Shown here: piece after piece, positions 8,329-17,571 of the stretch
Position numbering within the stretch: the stretch's first letter is position 1
How the letters are laid out: every line of letters begins with the position of its first letter
Assembly: GCF_024662215.1 (NCBI RefSeq)
Contig: NZ_CP096115.1
Coordinates: 806,001 to 870,000, forward strand
Direction: 5' to 3'
Length of the DNA: 64,000 nt
DNA from: Methanoplanus endosymbiosus
GTDB taxonomy: Archaea; Halobacteriota; Methanomicrobia; Methanomicrobiales; Methanomicrobiaceae
Notes under the pieces: generated by a model
What the model was told of the DNA's origin: nothing
The model's database searches: none
Seen by the model: the letters and a program-made list of their open reading frames with translations, nothing else
Made by a program: the position numbers and the translations under genes

Positions 8329-9000
8329 TTAATTTCTTCTCATGCAGACACAAGCATCTTTTAACTCATCAGTCAGCAGATCTGAGAGTCCAAGTTCATC
8401 AGTAAGACTATAAAATATCTTACTCCGGGTCAGGCACTTCTCCATAATCTGATCGAGGATATCAGGCATGCCGGTATAAACTGCACCTTCTTTTAATATA
8501 TCGCCATATTCTTCCTCAAAGACACCTACAAGATTTTTAAGGGTGTAAAACTGCCGGCCATTCTCCGCCCACTGATCCACCTTATCAGAATCGCCGGACA
8601 TCTCATGTGCCTTAGAGACAGCAGAGAGATATTCCTGCCGGATTTTGTAAAAATTATTAATACGCTCAGAAAGGGCATTAAGAGTGAAGGGCTTAATCAA
8701 AAAACCGTCAATATATTCACCATAACTATTGATGTCCTCAATCGTGAGTGCCTTTGCTGTGAGCATCAGAACAGGAATACTCTTTGTCTCAGGATTAGAG
8801 CGGATCTGCATAAGAGTCTCCCATCCATCCATGCCGGGCATCATGATATCCATCAGAACCACATCCGGAACTTCGGTCTTCAGGGTATTGAGGCAATCAA
8901 AACCCGAAACAGAATGTATAACCTCAAAACCCCTCTCCATAAGTCCGGTTGTATAAATCTCAACCAGCATTTTATTATCATCAACAATTAATAGTTTCAT
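8329..9000 (-). CDS. Response regulator, CheY-like receiver with unknown output domain
   Basis: A 223-residue protein. Residues 1-125 are a receiver domain with the acidic pair D7/D8, the phosphorylated aspartate D51 (VVLMDIMMPGMDGWE), a threonine in the MLTAKA block and the lysine in LIKPF. A helical C-terminal 100 residues has no recognised DNA-binding motif. It should be switched by a histidine kinase, but none lies nearby. GGGGA sits 7 bases before ATG 9000. It is read alone. Confidence 0.88.
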   Translation of the reverse strand: MKLLIVDDNKMLVEIYTTGLMERGFEVIHSVSGFDCLNTLKTEVPDVVLMDIMMPGMDGWETLMQIRSNPETKSIPVLMLTAKALTIEDINSYGEYIDGFLIKPFTLNALSERINNFYKIRQEYLSAVSKAHEMSGDSDKVDQWAENGRQFYTLKNLVGVFEEEYGDILKEGAVYTGMPDILDQIMEKCLTRSKIFYSLTDELGLSDLLTDELKDACVCMRRN

Positions 9001-9692
9001 CAGTTTTCCCCATCATCACCACATATCTGGTGCTTCAAATATTTACAGATTCAGACCTGCTTCTGTCAGGTTTTAAGATACTATCATATAGAATTTCAAC
9101 CTGATTAATATATATCTTCTGAACCCCGCATCCATCACAGCTTACAATTCCGGCAATGAAAGCCGGGATCTCCGGCTTAACCATTTAATCCTTAAAGCTG
9201 AACCGTATTATCCTTAATCTTATCCAAAGCTTAGGATTCACTCCTATGAAACATTTGTTTCATCCACCATCTATGAACCCGCAGGTTCATGAATGACTTT
9301 TTTAAATTCAGGTCATGCACAGGCGACAATATATTATTTCCGCCGGATTCTATTAACTTTGCCTTTAGATGGACCGGATATGGTGAACCGGCACTTATTA
9401 TCAACTCAGTATCAGATGTACTTTTCCTTTATGAATGATGCTGTAACAGCCCGGCCGGCCCGTTTTTCCGCCGGAAATCTGATGACAATCAGGACAAAAA
9501 CGTGCAGTTATAAGGCATTTCATAGTAAAACCGCCCATGTGGCATCCCTTAGATAATTACAGATCTTTTGCGCTTCGGTTCTGAATGATTGTCCCCCTTT
9601 GGTTTGCCGGCCGGCTTCTATGTAATGCCAGTTTATTTAACTGTGAAACTGTATAGTTATGTAATAATTTCGTTTAATTCGGGGTATGAATT
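9001..9692. other. 692-bp stretch without a convincing gene
   Basis: An 87-codon ORF at 9293-9556 has no recognisable protein, no ribosome site and atypical composition, so I reject it. Inverted repeats seen are AAGCCGG/CCGGCTT at 9160-9178 and two hairpins at 9246-9290. The rest may be decayed sequence or long leaders for the neighbouring genes. Confidence 0.5.
9246..9290. other. Two consecutive 7-bp hairpins with shared outer arms
   Basis: ATGAAAC-ATTT-GTTTCAT at 9246-9263 and ATGAACC-CGCA-GGTTCAT at 9273-9290 are both perfect 7-bp stems with 4-base loops and common ATGAA/TTCAT ends, 9 bases apart. A short T-run follows on the + strand. They could be a tandem operator, an RNA element or a terminator. 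Confidence 0.4.
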
Positions 9693-10544
9693 ATGAATAA
9701 TAAAACCGGCAGAAATGACCCCTGCCCATGCGGAAGCGGGAAGAAATACAAGAAATGCTGCATGAAGAAAGACAGGGACGAGATGAGGGAATCCGCAGAA
9801 ATAAGAGTTTTTGAAGATGAACTCAAGAGTTTAATCAATAATAAGCAGGACCTGGATGAACCCACGAAAAGACTGCTCTTTGGAGATGAATCTAAAATAA
9901 CTGTTAAGGATGAGGAAGAGTTATATTATAACCTTGCCCCGATTGAAGTTGATGCAATTCCGGATTATGGAGCCTTTCCCAAGGATTATATCACCTTTGA
10001 TCAGAAAAATCTGCTTAGTATGAATCCTCTTGAGCTCTTTTATGATGAACTGTGCTATGGACTTGAGGGGCAGATGGATTTAGAGAAGGCTGCAACCGAA
10101 AATAACCTCTTTGCTGATGAGATGCGGAATAAGATCCAGGATTTAAAAGATCCGGAGTCATTCATTGGAAATTTTGACGAATATTATATTCCCGTCATTA
10201 ACGCATCTGCAATAAAAAAGTCAATGGAGTTTGGCATAGCCACAGGGCCGGTTATCTTTGAACACCTGAAAGATACTGAATCCCTTATTCTCTCAGAACT
10301 GTTTATTAAGATGCTTCATTTCAGTCCCTGTGATTTCAGGGACGGGATTTTGGAGGTTATAAATTTGCCGCCAAAAAACCCTTATGTTCTCTCAGCGCTC
10401 TGCATTGAGCTTTCATTTTATGATAATCCGGAGGATATGCAGATCTTCTGGAACTGTTATAATTTCTTTAAGGAGTACTATCCGGATGTGCCGCTTCAGG
10501 AAGGGCCGGTCATTGCACTTAACCATGTTCCTTCATCCGGATAA
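9693..10544 (+). CDS. SEC-C metal-binding motif protein
   Basis: A 283-residue protein opening with a full SEC-C motif (GRNDPCPCGSGKKYKKCC, residues 6-23), a small zinc-binding module found at the end of SecA and in many unrelated proteins. The remaining 250 residues are acidic and mostly helical and are not recognised. GGGGT lies upstream of ATG 9693. The role is unknown; the motif alone says only that a metal is bound. Confidence 0.75.
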   Translation: MNNKTGRNDPCPCGSGKKYKKCCMKKDRDEMRESAEIRVFEDELKSLINNKQDLDEPTKRLLFGDESKITVKDEEELYYNLAPIEVDAIPDYGAFPKDYITFDQKNLLSMNPLELFYDELCYGLEGQMDLEKAATENNLFADEMRNKIQDLKDPESFIGNFDEYYIPVINASAIKKSMEFGIATGPVIFEHLKDTESLILSELFIKMLHFSPCDFRDGILEVINLPPKNPYVLSALCIELSFYDNPEDMQIFWNCYNFFKEYYPDVPLQEGPVIALNHVPSSG

Positions 10545-10726
10545 TTTCATCTTCTCATTTTTCTGAGCAGGCCTGTTTAACTATAGTCAGTTAACATTCA
10601 GGATCAATTCAAAAGACATTATTGTCTCTTATGCAGAGATCATAATTAGTTCCGGGTTATGTTACCTGAAGGGATCATTCAGGGTTTTTATCCGGATTTT
10701 TAATTAATATTATACGTGAGGTTTTT

Positions 10727-12442
10727 ATGGCGAAGAAATATCTAATTTATCTGATAATTGCAATTGGTATGATTCTCTTTTCATCTCCGGCATATGCAGA
10801 GGAGATTTCAGGAAGTTTCAGAGATGCCGGTATTGCAGAAAAATGGACGCTGATGGTGTACGGGTGCGATACCAAAGTCATATCAGAGACGGATTTTAAG
10901 AATTTAAAGGCTGAACATCCGGCATATTATACTGACAGTGCAGGGGATGTGTACTCAGGAATTCCGCTCACATATATTGCAGGGCTTGCTGATGATGCAG
11001 ATCCTGAGACATTTAATAATACACTTGCTGAAGATGGCTATACTTTTGTCTTTCGGGCCACTGACTGGCATGACAGGCAGTTGTCATCTTCGGGTGTGAC
11101 TGATGAGGGGTATATTATTGCTGATATGGTGAATGGTGAACAGCTGCCGGCACAGTATGGCGATATTAAGATAGCTCCGCTTATGCTTACAGGCAGTGAT
11201 GTCACTGACGATATGGTGATTGGCAATATTATGGATATTACGCTTGACGGCAGTGTTATCTCAGGAGGGGCATTGGATGATAAAATTCCGGTAACTGTGA
11301 TTAAGTATGGTACGGATGGCAGAACGGTTGTGAATGAGACGACAACTGACTGTATGTGGCTTAAGGATAATTTCGCAGTTTACGGTGATGAAAAAACCCA
11401 CTATAAATTCCAGGGACCAACCTTTGATACCGGAGATCTCTGGAATCCGGGCGAAGATAAAAACCTTGAGAAGGTTGATGAGGTTGTGATGGGCACTGCC
11501 ATCTCTGATATATGCAGTCTTGTCGGCGGGATGAGTCCGGGCGATGAACTGAGGCTTACTGCCGATGACGGTTATGTCGTCAATCTGATGTATGAGAATA
11601 TCTATGAGCCAAAGCCCCGGCAGGGAACGGCAATTTTAGCATGGTGGAGTGAGAAGCAGGGTTTTGCACCGGAATTCCGGGGAGCACCGGCACTCTTCTT
11701 CCTCGCTGATGATACTGTCTTTGGCAATGTGGATATGCAGGAGTGTATGAAGAGGAGCTACTGGCGTTTTTATTCCTGTTCGGGCACTGAATATCCTTCA
11801 GCTGCCGGAATGGCTGTCAGGAATGTGAATAAGGCCGAGATCTATCCGGCTACTGAGAAGGACTGGACGTTTGATCTGGATGGTTTTTTTGATGTTGAGA
11901 TTACAAGGCCGGGTTTTGAGATGGGTATCTCCTGCGGCGAGCGGGCCAAAAATCATAAGATGAGTTATACAGATGATGAGGGGCATGAATGGACAGGAAT
12001 GCCGCTTTATCTCTTTGCCGGATATGTGGATGATGCCTGTTCACATGATGAGAATAAGGTTGATAATAAGGCATACAATCTGACCCTTGCAGAGAGTGAT
12101 GCCTATACCGTTGTTGTTGAAGGTATTACCGGGGATAAGGCTGAGTTTTCATCCTCTGAGATTATGTGGGATACAGGTTATATCATTGCCAATGAGGTGG
12201 ACGGTCATAAGTTTGATGAATCGGGTGATTTCTGGCCGGTGACTCTTATCGGTGAGAAGGTAGGCGATGAGAGGGAGGTATTCGGAATTACCGGGATTTC
12301 GCTTAAGTATAAGGATAAAAGTGCAACAGGTGATGATTCCGGCAAAAAGAGCAGTTCTGCAAAAGAGTCATTTATTCCGGAGATTGCTGTTATCGCCGGA
12401 ATTTTAGGTTCGTTTCTGATTGTCAAAAGAAGACGCGGGTAA
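10727..12442 (+). CDS. Secreted, membrane-anchored repeat protein, molybdopterin-binding-like domains
   Basis: A 571-residue exported protein. Residues 1-24 are a signal peptide ending SSPAYAEE and the last 25 carry one membrane span followed by KRRRG, a cell-surface anchor. Two similar domains (about 35-175 and 385-530) share the order YxG(I/M)PL, a D-Y/G-Y block, GYIIA(D/N)xVxG and a closing PLML or PVTLI strand. This order recalls the oxidoreductase molybdopterin-binding fold without its cofactor cysteine, so a binding rather than redox role is more likely. That relation is inference. GTGAGGT lies 5 bases before the ATG. Confidence 0.7.
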   Translation: MAKKYLIYLIIAIGMILFSSPAYAEEISGSFRDAGIAEKWTLMVYGCDTKVISETDFKNLKAEHPAYYTDSAGDVYSGIPLTYIAGLADDADPETFNNTLAEDGYTFVFRATDWHDRQLSSSGVTDEGYIIADMVNGEQLPAQYGDIKIAPLMLTGSDVTDDMVIGNIMDITLDGSVISGGALDDKIPVTVIKYGTDGRTVVNETTTDCMWLKDNFAVYGDEKTHYKFQGPTFDTGDLWNPGEDKNLEKVDEVVMGTAISDICSLVGGMSPGDELRLTADDGYVVNLMYENIYEPKPRQGTAILAWWSEKQGFAPEFRGAPALFFLADDTVFGNVDMQECMKRSYWRFYSCSGTEYPSAAGMAVRNVNKAEIYPATEKDWTFDLDGFFDVEITRPGFEMGISCGERAKNHKMSYTDDEGHEWTGMPLYLFAGYVDDACSHDENKVDNKAYNLTLAESDAYTVVVEGITGDKAEFSSSEIMWDTGYIIANEVDGHKFDESGDFWPVTLIGEKVGDEREVFGITGISLKYKDKSATGDDSGKKSSSAKESFIPEIAVIAGILGSFLIVKRRRG

Positions 12443-12446
12443 AATA

Positions 12447-12475
12447 TAGCAGATATTTACTCTCTTCTTCTGCTA
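12447..12475 (+). terminator. Terminator-like hairpin after the surface protein gene
   Basis: TAGCAGA and TCTGCTA form a 7-bp stem with a 15-base loop, 4 bases past the stop codon, followed by the T-rich AATTTTTATTT. It lies between converging genes. Confidence 0.5.
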
Positions 12476-12512
12476 AATTTTTATTTAGATCTTCAGGATG
12501 AATATTGCAGTT

Positions 12513-12728
12513 TCAGGCGATCTGATCCAGAATTATTCTTTTGTTGCGTTTTATTGCCGGGATTATCTTTACATCAGTCGGCTCTTCTGCTATGACAGCA
12601 TCGGTAATTTTTCGGTTCAGCCGGGCAATCTCTTCGTCTGTGAATTTACCGCCGGTTTCTTCTTTAGTGAGGCCGGAGAAGGTCATAAACTGTTCAATGT
12701 CGGATGGTGTCATTATGAATCGTGTCAT
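12513..12728 (-). CDS. Small unknown protein (71 residues)
   Basis: A short, charged protein (motif GKFTDEEIARLNRKITDAVI) with coding-like composition. AAGGA lies 12 bases upstream of ATG 12728, a little far. An ORF on the other strand over the same bases has an unlikely composition (many F, C and Y) and is taken as the shadow. No family is recognised. Confidence 0.55.
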   Translation of the reverse strand: MTRFIMTPSDIEQFMTFSGLTKEETGGKFTDEEIARLNRKITDAVIAEEPTDVKIIPAIKRNKRIILDQIA

Positions 12729-12895
12729 ATATCGGGTGTTTCCTTAATTTAAGTAATTCTTAGTTTTAGATTTAAGTTTCTGTAAAATTATCTTTTGGTT
12801 GATAACCTGTGTATATATTTATCTTGACGATATACCTTAAAAATGTGGATAGGAACAGATATAATCCCGGATTATTTCTGATGATGACCTGTAGT

Positions 12896-13507
12896 TTACA
12901 AAGAATTCAGAAATGAGATCAGCTCATCCACATTGGTATATGGATTTACTGAAACAGAATGGAGATCCGGGCACTGATTCTCAGTTTCATGAAATTTTCT
13001 GAGCCGTTCTGCATTTTTTATCGCGTCTTTCTCTTTCAGCCTCAGAGAGTTATAGATATTATCAACATCCGGTTTATCATAATTTCTTTCATATTGTCTT
13101 AATTTTTCGATAGGTTCCCGGCAGGCAGGATTATCCTGATAATACCGGTAATGCAGGAGAAACCAGAATTCAAAGTCCGGGTTTGAGATGATGAGATTCA
13201 TGTTTTCAGGCATTTTCTTCATTGCCGATTTAATATCCCCGTCTCTGGCATCATCAAGATCCATAACCAGGAATACTTTATCATTTTTGTTCCTGTTATA
13301 GTCCCTTGCCTTTATATTCTGCTTCGCATAACTGACAAGATCTACCGCAGTTTTTCTGTTAGAATGTACTGCCTCAATTCTGATATTCCGGTTACCCCTG
13401 AGATCACCTTTTTTGAGCCTGAAGTAATTAATTTCCGTTTCTCCGCTTGAAAAGATCAGTATTAAAGGGTTTATCTGCCGTTTTTGGGATTTTCGAGTTC
13501 TTGCCAT
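12896..13507 (-). CDS. RloB/AbiLii-like TOPRIM-type protein
   Basis: A 203-residue basic protein. It has the RloB family layout: GETEINYF (first acidic residue), LVMDLDDARDGD (DxD of a TOPRIM-like core) and the family signature NPDFEFWFLLHY. RloB is the second protein of AbiL-type phage resistance pairs, where it is the likely nuclease effector. It starts 2 bases after the upstream ATPase gene stops, so the two are translated together. Function is inferred from family and pairing. Confidence 0.85.
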   Translation of the reverse strand: MARTRKSQKRQINPLILIFSSGETEINYFRLKKGDLRGNRNIRIEAVHSNRKTAVDLVSYAKQNIKARDYNRNKNDKVFLVMDLDDARDGDIKSAMKKMPENMNLIISNPDFEFWFLLHYRYYQDNPACREPIEKLRQYERNYDKPDVDNIYNSLRLKEKDAIKNAERLRKFHETENQCPDLHSVSVNPYTNVDELISFLNSL

Positions 13508-13509
13508 CC

Positions 13510-14769
13510 CTAAATACTCCCGTAAAAGATATCCGGCAGTCCTCCATAGCGTCCTGAGAGATATGCTTTCTCTACCGAACGATCAACCCGGTCTTCATAG
13601 TCAAAAAGGGAGTATAACTCAGTGTTCCTGTTCTCTTTGTTCTTCTCAGTAAACCAGATCTGCTCTCTCCTGAAGAAATCCTGTGAAAGCATTCTTGTAT
13701 TATGGGTGGTTACGATCAGTTGTGAACCGGATTTATTGTATTCATCGTCATGAAATATCCTGAGCAGGTACATGATAAGATCAGGATGAAGCCTTGTATC
13801 AAACTCATCCATCACAAGAATTCTCTGGTGGCCTTCAAGAGCGTCAAGGAATACTCCAAGCATTTTAAAGAAGACAATGGTTCCTGCGGATTCAAATTCT
13901 TCAAATTCCGAAATGAATTCGCTGCCGTCATCCCTCCTGTGAATACTTTTAAGTTCGGTTTTTGAAAATTCTCCATCTTTCAAAGGCTTGTTTGTATCTT
14001 TTTCAATGGCATCCAGTATGAAATCCGGAATATCCGATCTCTCCATTTTAATCTTTTCACCGGATACATCTTCAATATCAAAATCTGCATTTTTAAGAAT
14101 ATTTAAAACTCTCTTCTTATTTTCTTTTGATTTATTCATGTAGTCAATGATGAGATCATCCCTGATTGCAGCAGTCTGTCCGATGTACTGAAGACTGATA
14201 TTAAACCACTCAAAAACCTCACCAAACGGTTTGTATTCATTATTTGCCTTTGACAAAAAGAGTACATTGTCTCCGGTATGCTTAAATAGCCCCCTTAATT
14301 CATCTTCATCCACAGACACCTCAATCTGATCTCTTTTCCGGCAATAAACCCTGATTTTATTTTTATTTTTGAAATAACTCAGTTCCTCAGAGATAATCTC
14401 ATTCGCATTGTATGAGAAGGAATACCTGTACTCCTTTTTGCCACTGATGAAATCTATCTCAAAATATGTAGGCTCCTCATCATACCCACTGCTAAGCATA
14501 AACGGATAATAAGGAAGTTTATCCCCTTTATTGAGGTTTTTTGACGTTAAAACAATAAATTTGATGAGATCAAGTGCACGGATCTGGTTTGTCTTCCCGG
14601 ATGCGTTGGCACCATAGAGAACTGAACTTTTCAGTAATTTTGTAATACCCGGAATGCCTTTTATTTTGATTAGATTATGCTTCTTCCTTCTCTCTTTTGA
14701 AGTCAGCATGGAAAGTGTCGTTTTATCTGAAATGGAACGGAAATTTTCGACACTGTACTCAATCAGCAT
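13510..14769 (-). CDS. AAA-family ATPase, AbiLi/RloA-like
   Basis: A 419-residue SMC/ABC-like ATPase from ATG 14769. Seen are Walker A (GANASGKT, residues 53-60), Walker B with an ABC-type ending (ILVMDEFDTRLHPDL) and the switch histidine (TTHNTRML). AAA_15/AAA_21 ATPases of this kind act as sensors for phage and control a linked nuclease; here that is the RloB-like product. The frame runs back to 14883, but conserved sequence begins at MLIEYSVENFRS, so the shorter form is preferred. A perfect 9-bp inverted repeat lies 38 bases upstream. Confidence 0.85.
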   Translation of the reverse strand: MLIEYSVENFRSISDKTTLSMLTSKERRKKHNLIKIKGIPGITKLLKSSVLYGANASGKTNQIRALDLIKFIVLTSKNLNKGDKLPYYPFMLSSGYDEEPTYFEIDFISGKKEYRYSFSYNANEIISEELSYFKNKNKIRVYCRKRDQIEVSVDEDELRGLFKHTGDNVLFLSKANNEYKPFGEVFEWFNISLQYIGQTAAIRDDLIIDYMNKSKENKKRVLNILKNADFDIEDVSGEKIKMERSDIPDFILDAIEKDTNKPLKDGEFSKTELKSIHRRDDGSEFISEFEEFESAGTIVFFKMLGVFLDALEGHQRILVMDEFDTRLHPDLIMYLLRIFHDDEYNKSGSQLIVTTHNTRMLSQDFFRREQIWFTEKNKENRNTELYSLFDYEDRVDRSVEKAYLSGRYGGLPDIFYGSI

Positions 14770-14806
14770 GAATATTACAGTGCCCTGAGAGACAATATAA
14801 TTTGTC

Positions 14807-14829
14807 ATTCTACGAAAAAATCGTAGAAT
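14807..14829. promoter_or_regulatory. Perfect 9-bp inverted repeat upstream of the AbiLi-like gene
   Basis: ATTCTACGA-AAAAA-TCGTAGAAT is perfectly symmetrical with a 5-base centre. It lies between the divergent start regions of the two ATPase pairs, so it may be a shared operator; a hairpin in the leader of the leftward mRNA is the alternative. Confidence 0.5.
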
Positions 14830-14984
14830 CTTACGACCAAAATAAGCATAATTATTAATCATATATAAATCAATATCATTCACAGCACATTTGTATTACA
14901 ATAGCACACAGATAAATATACTATTCAGTCTGTGTACAGCCAAATATCAACAGGAAATCTGTAAAATAAATAAGGGGCAGAAAG

Positions 14985-16076
14985 ATGTACAAATCATTCG
15001 GAATAAAAAATTTCAGAGGCTTTAAAGAATTAAAAATAGAGAATTTAAAACGTTTAAATCTGATTTCAGGGAAGAATAACGTTGGAAAAACTGCCATACT
15101 TGAAGCATTATTCATACACTGCGGTGTGTTGAATCCTGAGCTGGTACCTGTAATAAATGCAATTCGTGGATATGATATAATTAAACTGAAGAACAGAGGT
15201 TCATCAGCTGAAACTACCTGGGATCCGATATTTTATAATTACAATACATCCGAGAAAATAGAACTTTCCGGAACTTATTCAGATAACCATAGAAGAATGC
15301 TGGAGATTTCAATCAAATCCAGCAGAAGAATAAACATCCCTGCTGCTATTAAAGAAGAAGATAACTCATATAATCAGATTCATACCAATTCATCAAACGC
15401 AATGGATCAGTATTACCCTGCACTCGAATTAAAAAGTTCTGAACCCAAAAAAAAAGCACTGGTAAATGATATTGTGATATGGCCGGGTGGAATAAGTATA
15501 AAGCAACCATATAAACCCACAAATATTAGTTATTTCCTTCCTTCAGGAAGAATTACTAATCCAAAGGAAAATGCTGAATTACTGGGAGAACTTGAAATTA
15601 ATCTTAAAACTGAAGAGATAATCCCAATAATGCAGATTATTGAACCCAAACTTATAGCCCTGAACACTATCCCAATGGGTAACAATTCAGTAATTCATGC
15701 CAATATTGGTATTGGAAAACTGATTCCGATATCTCTTCTTGGCGAAGGGATTAATAAATTAATGACCATAATAATCCGGATAATTAATGCTGAAAATTCC
15801 TGTATTTTCATTGATGAAATTGAAAACGGATTTCATTACTCAATCATGAATCAAATCTGGGAGGTCATTGACAGTGCTTCAAAAAAGTATAATGTACAGG
15901 TTTTTGCAACTACACACAGCCTGGAGTGCATTAAGGCTGCACATGAAACACTGAGCAGCAGTGATTATGATTTTTCTTTAATCAGGCTTGATAAAACCGA
16001 TGAAATCATTGTTCCGACATACTATGACTCTGAATCACTGGACATCTCAATTGAGAATGAATTTGAGGTCAGGTAA
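14985..16076 (+). CDS. AAA-family ATPase (OLD/AAA15-like)
   Basis: A 363-residue ATPase. Walker A is GKNNVGKT at 29-36, Walker B is CIFIDEIENGFH, and the switch histidine is in FATTHSLECI. The opening FGIKNFRGFKELKIENLKRL is typical of AAA15/OLD-type ATPases. AAGGGG lies upstream of ATG 14985. It is followed after 3 bases by a TOPRIM-like gene. The arrangement is like the PARIS and OLD-type defence pairs, where the ATPase senses infection and releases a TOPRIM effector. The family is clear; the defence role is inferred. Confidence 0.85.
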   Translation: MYKSFGIKNFRGFKELKIENLKRLNLISGKNNVGKTAILEALFIHCGVLNPELVPVINAIRGYDIIKLKNRGSSAETTWDPIFYNYNTSEKIELSGTYSDNHRRMLEISIKSSRRINIPAAIKEEDNSYNQIHTNSSNAMDQYYPALELKSSEPKKKALVNDIVIWPGGISIKQPYKPTNISYFLPSGRITNPKENAELLGELEINLKTEEIIPIMQIIEPKLIALNTIPMGNNSVIHANIGIGKLIPISLLGEGINKLMTIIIRIINAENSCIFIDEIENGFHYSIMNQIWEVIDSASKKYNVQVFATTHSLECIKAAHETLSSSDYDFSLIRLDKTDEIIVPTYYDSESLDISIENEFEVR

Positions 16077-16079
16077 TTC

Positions 16080-16712
16080 ATGTCTCTCCGGATAACAAAA
16101 AGAAACCTCCTCATTGTTGAAGGATGCGATGAACATCACTTTTTTAATGAATTTTTCAGACATATTACAGATTCCGGAAAGGATGACTGCATAGTTCCGG
16201 ACGATATACAGATAATTCCCCTGCATGGAAAGGACAAACTGAAGAGAGAATTAAAGGCACTGTCAATGACAAGTGAATTCAAATCCGTTGAAAAAATCGG
16301 TATCCTGCAGGATGCTGACAATGATCCCAAACTTGCATTTAATCAGATAGCTGAAATATTAAAAGAGCTAAAATTTACCCCGCCGGAAAAACAGATGACA
16401 TTATCCGGAGGAAATCCATCCTGGATAATTCTTATAAATCCTATGGATAAACCGGGTATGCTCGAAGATTTAATAGTTGAGAGTTTTTCCGGAGATCATG
16501 CAATGAAATGCGTTGATTCTTTTCACGAATGTATTCTTAATGCCAGAGAAAATAAGCCAAAAAATTATTCCAAAGCCTATTTGCAGACATATTTTTCATC
16601 AAACCATAAATATATAAAAGACATCGGAGTTGCTGCCAAAGAGGGAATACTTAATTTTGAACATGAAGCTTTTGAAAATCTCAGAACCTTTATTGACATT
16701 TTAACCAGTTAA
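16080..16712 (+). CDS. DUF3226 TOPRIM-like protein, partner of the AAA ATPase
   Basis: A 210-residue protein. The TOPRIM-like residues are seen as LLIVEGCDEHHFF (E14) and IGILQDADND (D78 and D80), with a later acidic LEDLIVESF. This matches DUF3226 (OLD-like nuclease partners). It is probably a metal-dependent nuclease or nuclease-like effector controlled by the preceding ATPase; the start is 3 bases after that gene's stop. The DUF4435 effector AriB of PARIS is the closest known analogue in layout, but this is a different family. Confidence 0.8.
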   Translation: MSLRITKRNLLIVEGCDEHHFFNEFFRHITDSGKDDCIVPDDIQIIPLHGKDKLKRELKALSMTSEFKSVEKIGILQDADNDPKLAFNQIAEILKELKFTPPEKQMTLSGGNPSWIILINPMDKPGMLEDLIVESFSGDHAMKCVDSFHECILNARENKPKNYSKAYLQTYFSSNHKYIKDIGVAAKEGILNFEHEAFENLRTFIDILTS

Positions 16713-16797
16713 CAGAGGCCATTTCAGTCACATACAATAATTATATGTCATTAAGATAATTTATATTGTAACTGAAAGGAATAATCAATAATATATC

Positions 16798-17571
16798 ATG
16801 ACTGCCGGAAAGAGAAAAAAAGCGATCCGCCCCGGATTTCTCCTTTTGCTAATAATATCTGTAGCAGTCGCTCTTCTTCTTATCTTCTCTTCAGCGGCCG
16901 GAATCTCACTCAGGGATAATGTCTATCCTTCCATAACTCCTGAAGGTGATGACACCCCGGTAAATATTACAAACAGTTTCATATTCAGGGGAATAACCCG
17001 TCAGGTCACAGTTCCGGTTGAAAATGACATCCTTACAGGAGCGGTGAATGCACGAAAGGAGGCACAGATCTTTAAGAAATCTGAGATAACCGATACTCTG
17101 AAGAAATATTATGCAGCATTCATATTCGACCCGGCACAGGACGGTATGTACTCTGAAATATCCTCGGCGTTGCGTGAGATAAAAGCCGCTGAAAATCTTT
17201 CAGACTCAGAATATGTCGATCTGATGTCTGCATTTGTCCAGTCAGTTCCGTACAGGGGAAATGCTACGGACACCGGGGCCGGATTTCCGGCTGAAACCCT
17301 CGCTTACGGCGGCGACTGTGACAGCAAAAGTTCCCTTTTAATCGGAATGCTTGCCCGTGAAGGATATAATGTTTCCATGCTGATGTTTCCTAAAGTCCGG
17401 CATACGGCAGTCGGGGTTGCATTCACAGGGGATTTGGAATATATGAATTCCGGCTATATATACATCGAAACGACCACAATCTCACCTGCCGGATTTACCC
17501 CTGATATTGTAAAAGATGCGGAGAGATTTTTGGTAATTCCATACGGGAACGGCGATAAGAGTTATTCATAA
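16798..17571 (+). CDS. Membrane-anchored transglutaminase-like protein
   Basis: A 257-residue protein with one N-terminal membrane span (residues 13-32) and an outward-facing domain. The catalytic cysteine lies in YGGDCDSKSSLL (C174) and the histidine in KVRHTAVGV (H202), as in transglutaminase-like/cysteine protease folds. The substrate is unknown. No ribosome site precedes the ATG, and AT-rich sequence directly upstream suggests a leaderless start. Confidence 0.78.
   Translation: MTAGKRKKAIRPGFLLLLIISVAVALLLIFSSAAGISLRDNVYPSITPEGDDTPVNITNSFIFRGITRQVTVPVENDILTGAVNARKEAQIFKKSEITDTLKKYYAAFIFDPAQDGMYSEISSALREIKAAENLSDSEYVDLMSAFVQSVPYRGNATDTGAGFPAETLAYGGDCDSKSSLLIGMLAREGYNVSMLMFPKVRHTAVGVAFTGDLEYMNSGYIYIETTTISPAGFTPDIVKDAERFLVIPYGNGDKSYS

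Noticed and set aside
9293-9556. 87-codon plus-strand ORF
   Set aside because: No ribosome site, unlikely amino acid make-up and no family resemblance; treated as chance.
12498-12752. 84-codon plus-strand ORF opposite the small gene at 12513-12728
   Set aside because: Rich in Phe, Cys and Tyr, as expected for the antisense of a charged coding frame; the minus-strand reading is coding-like.
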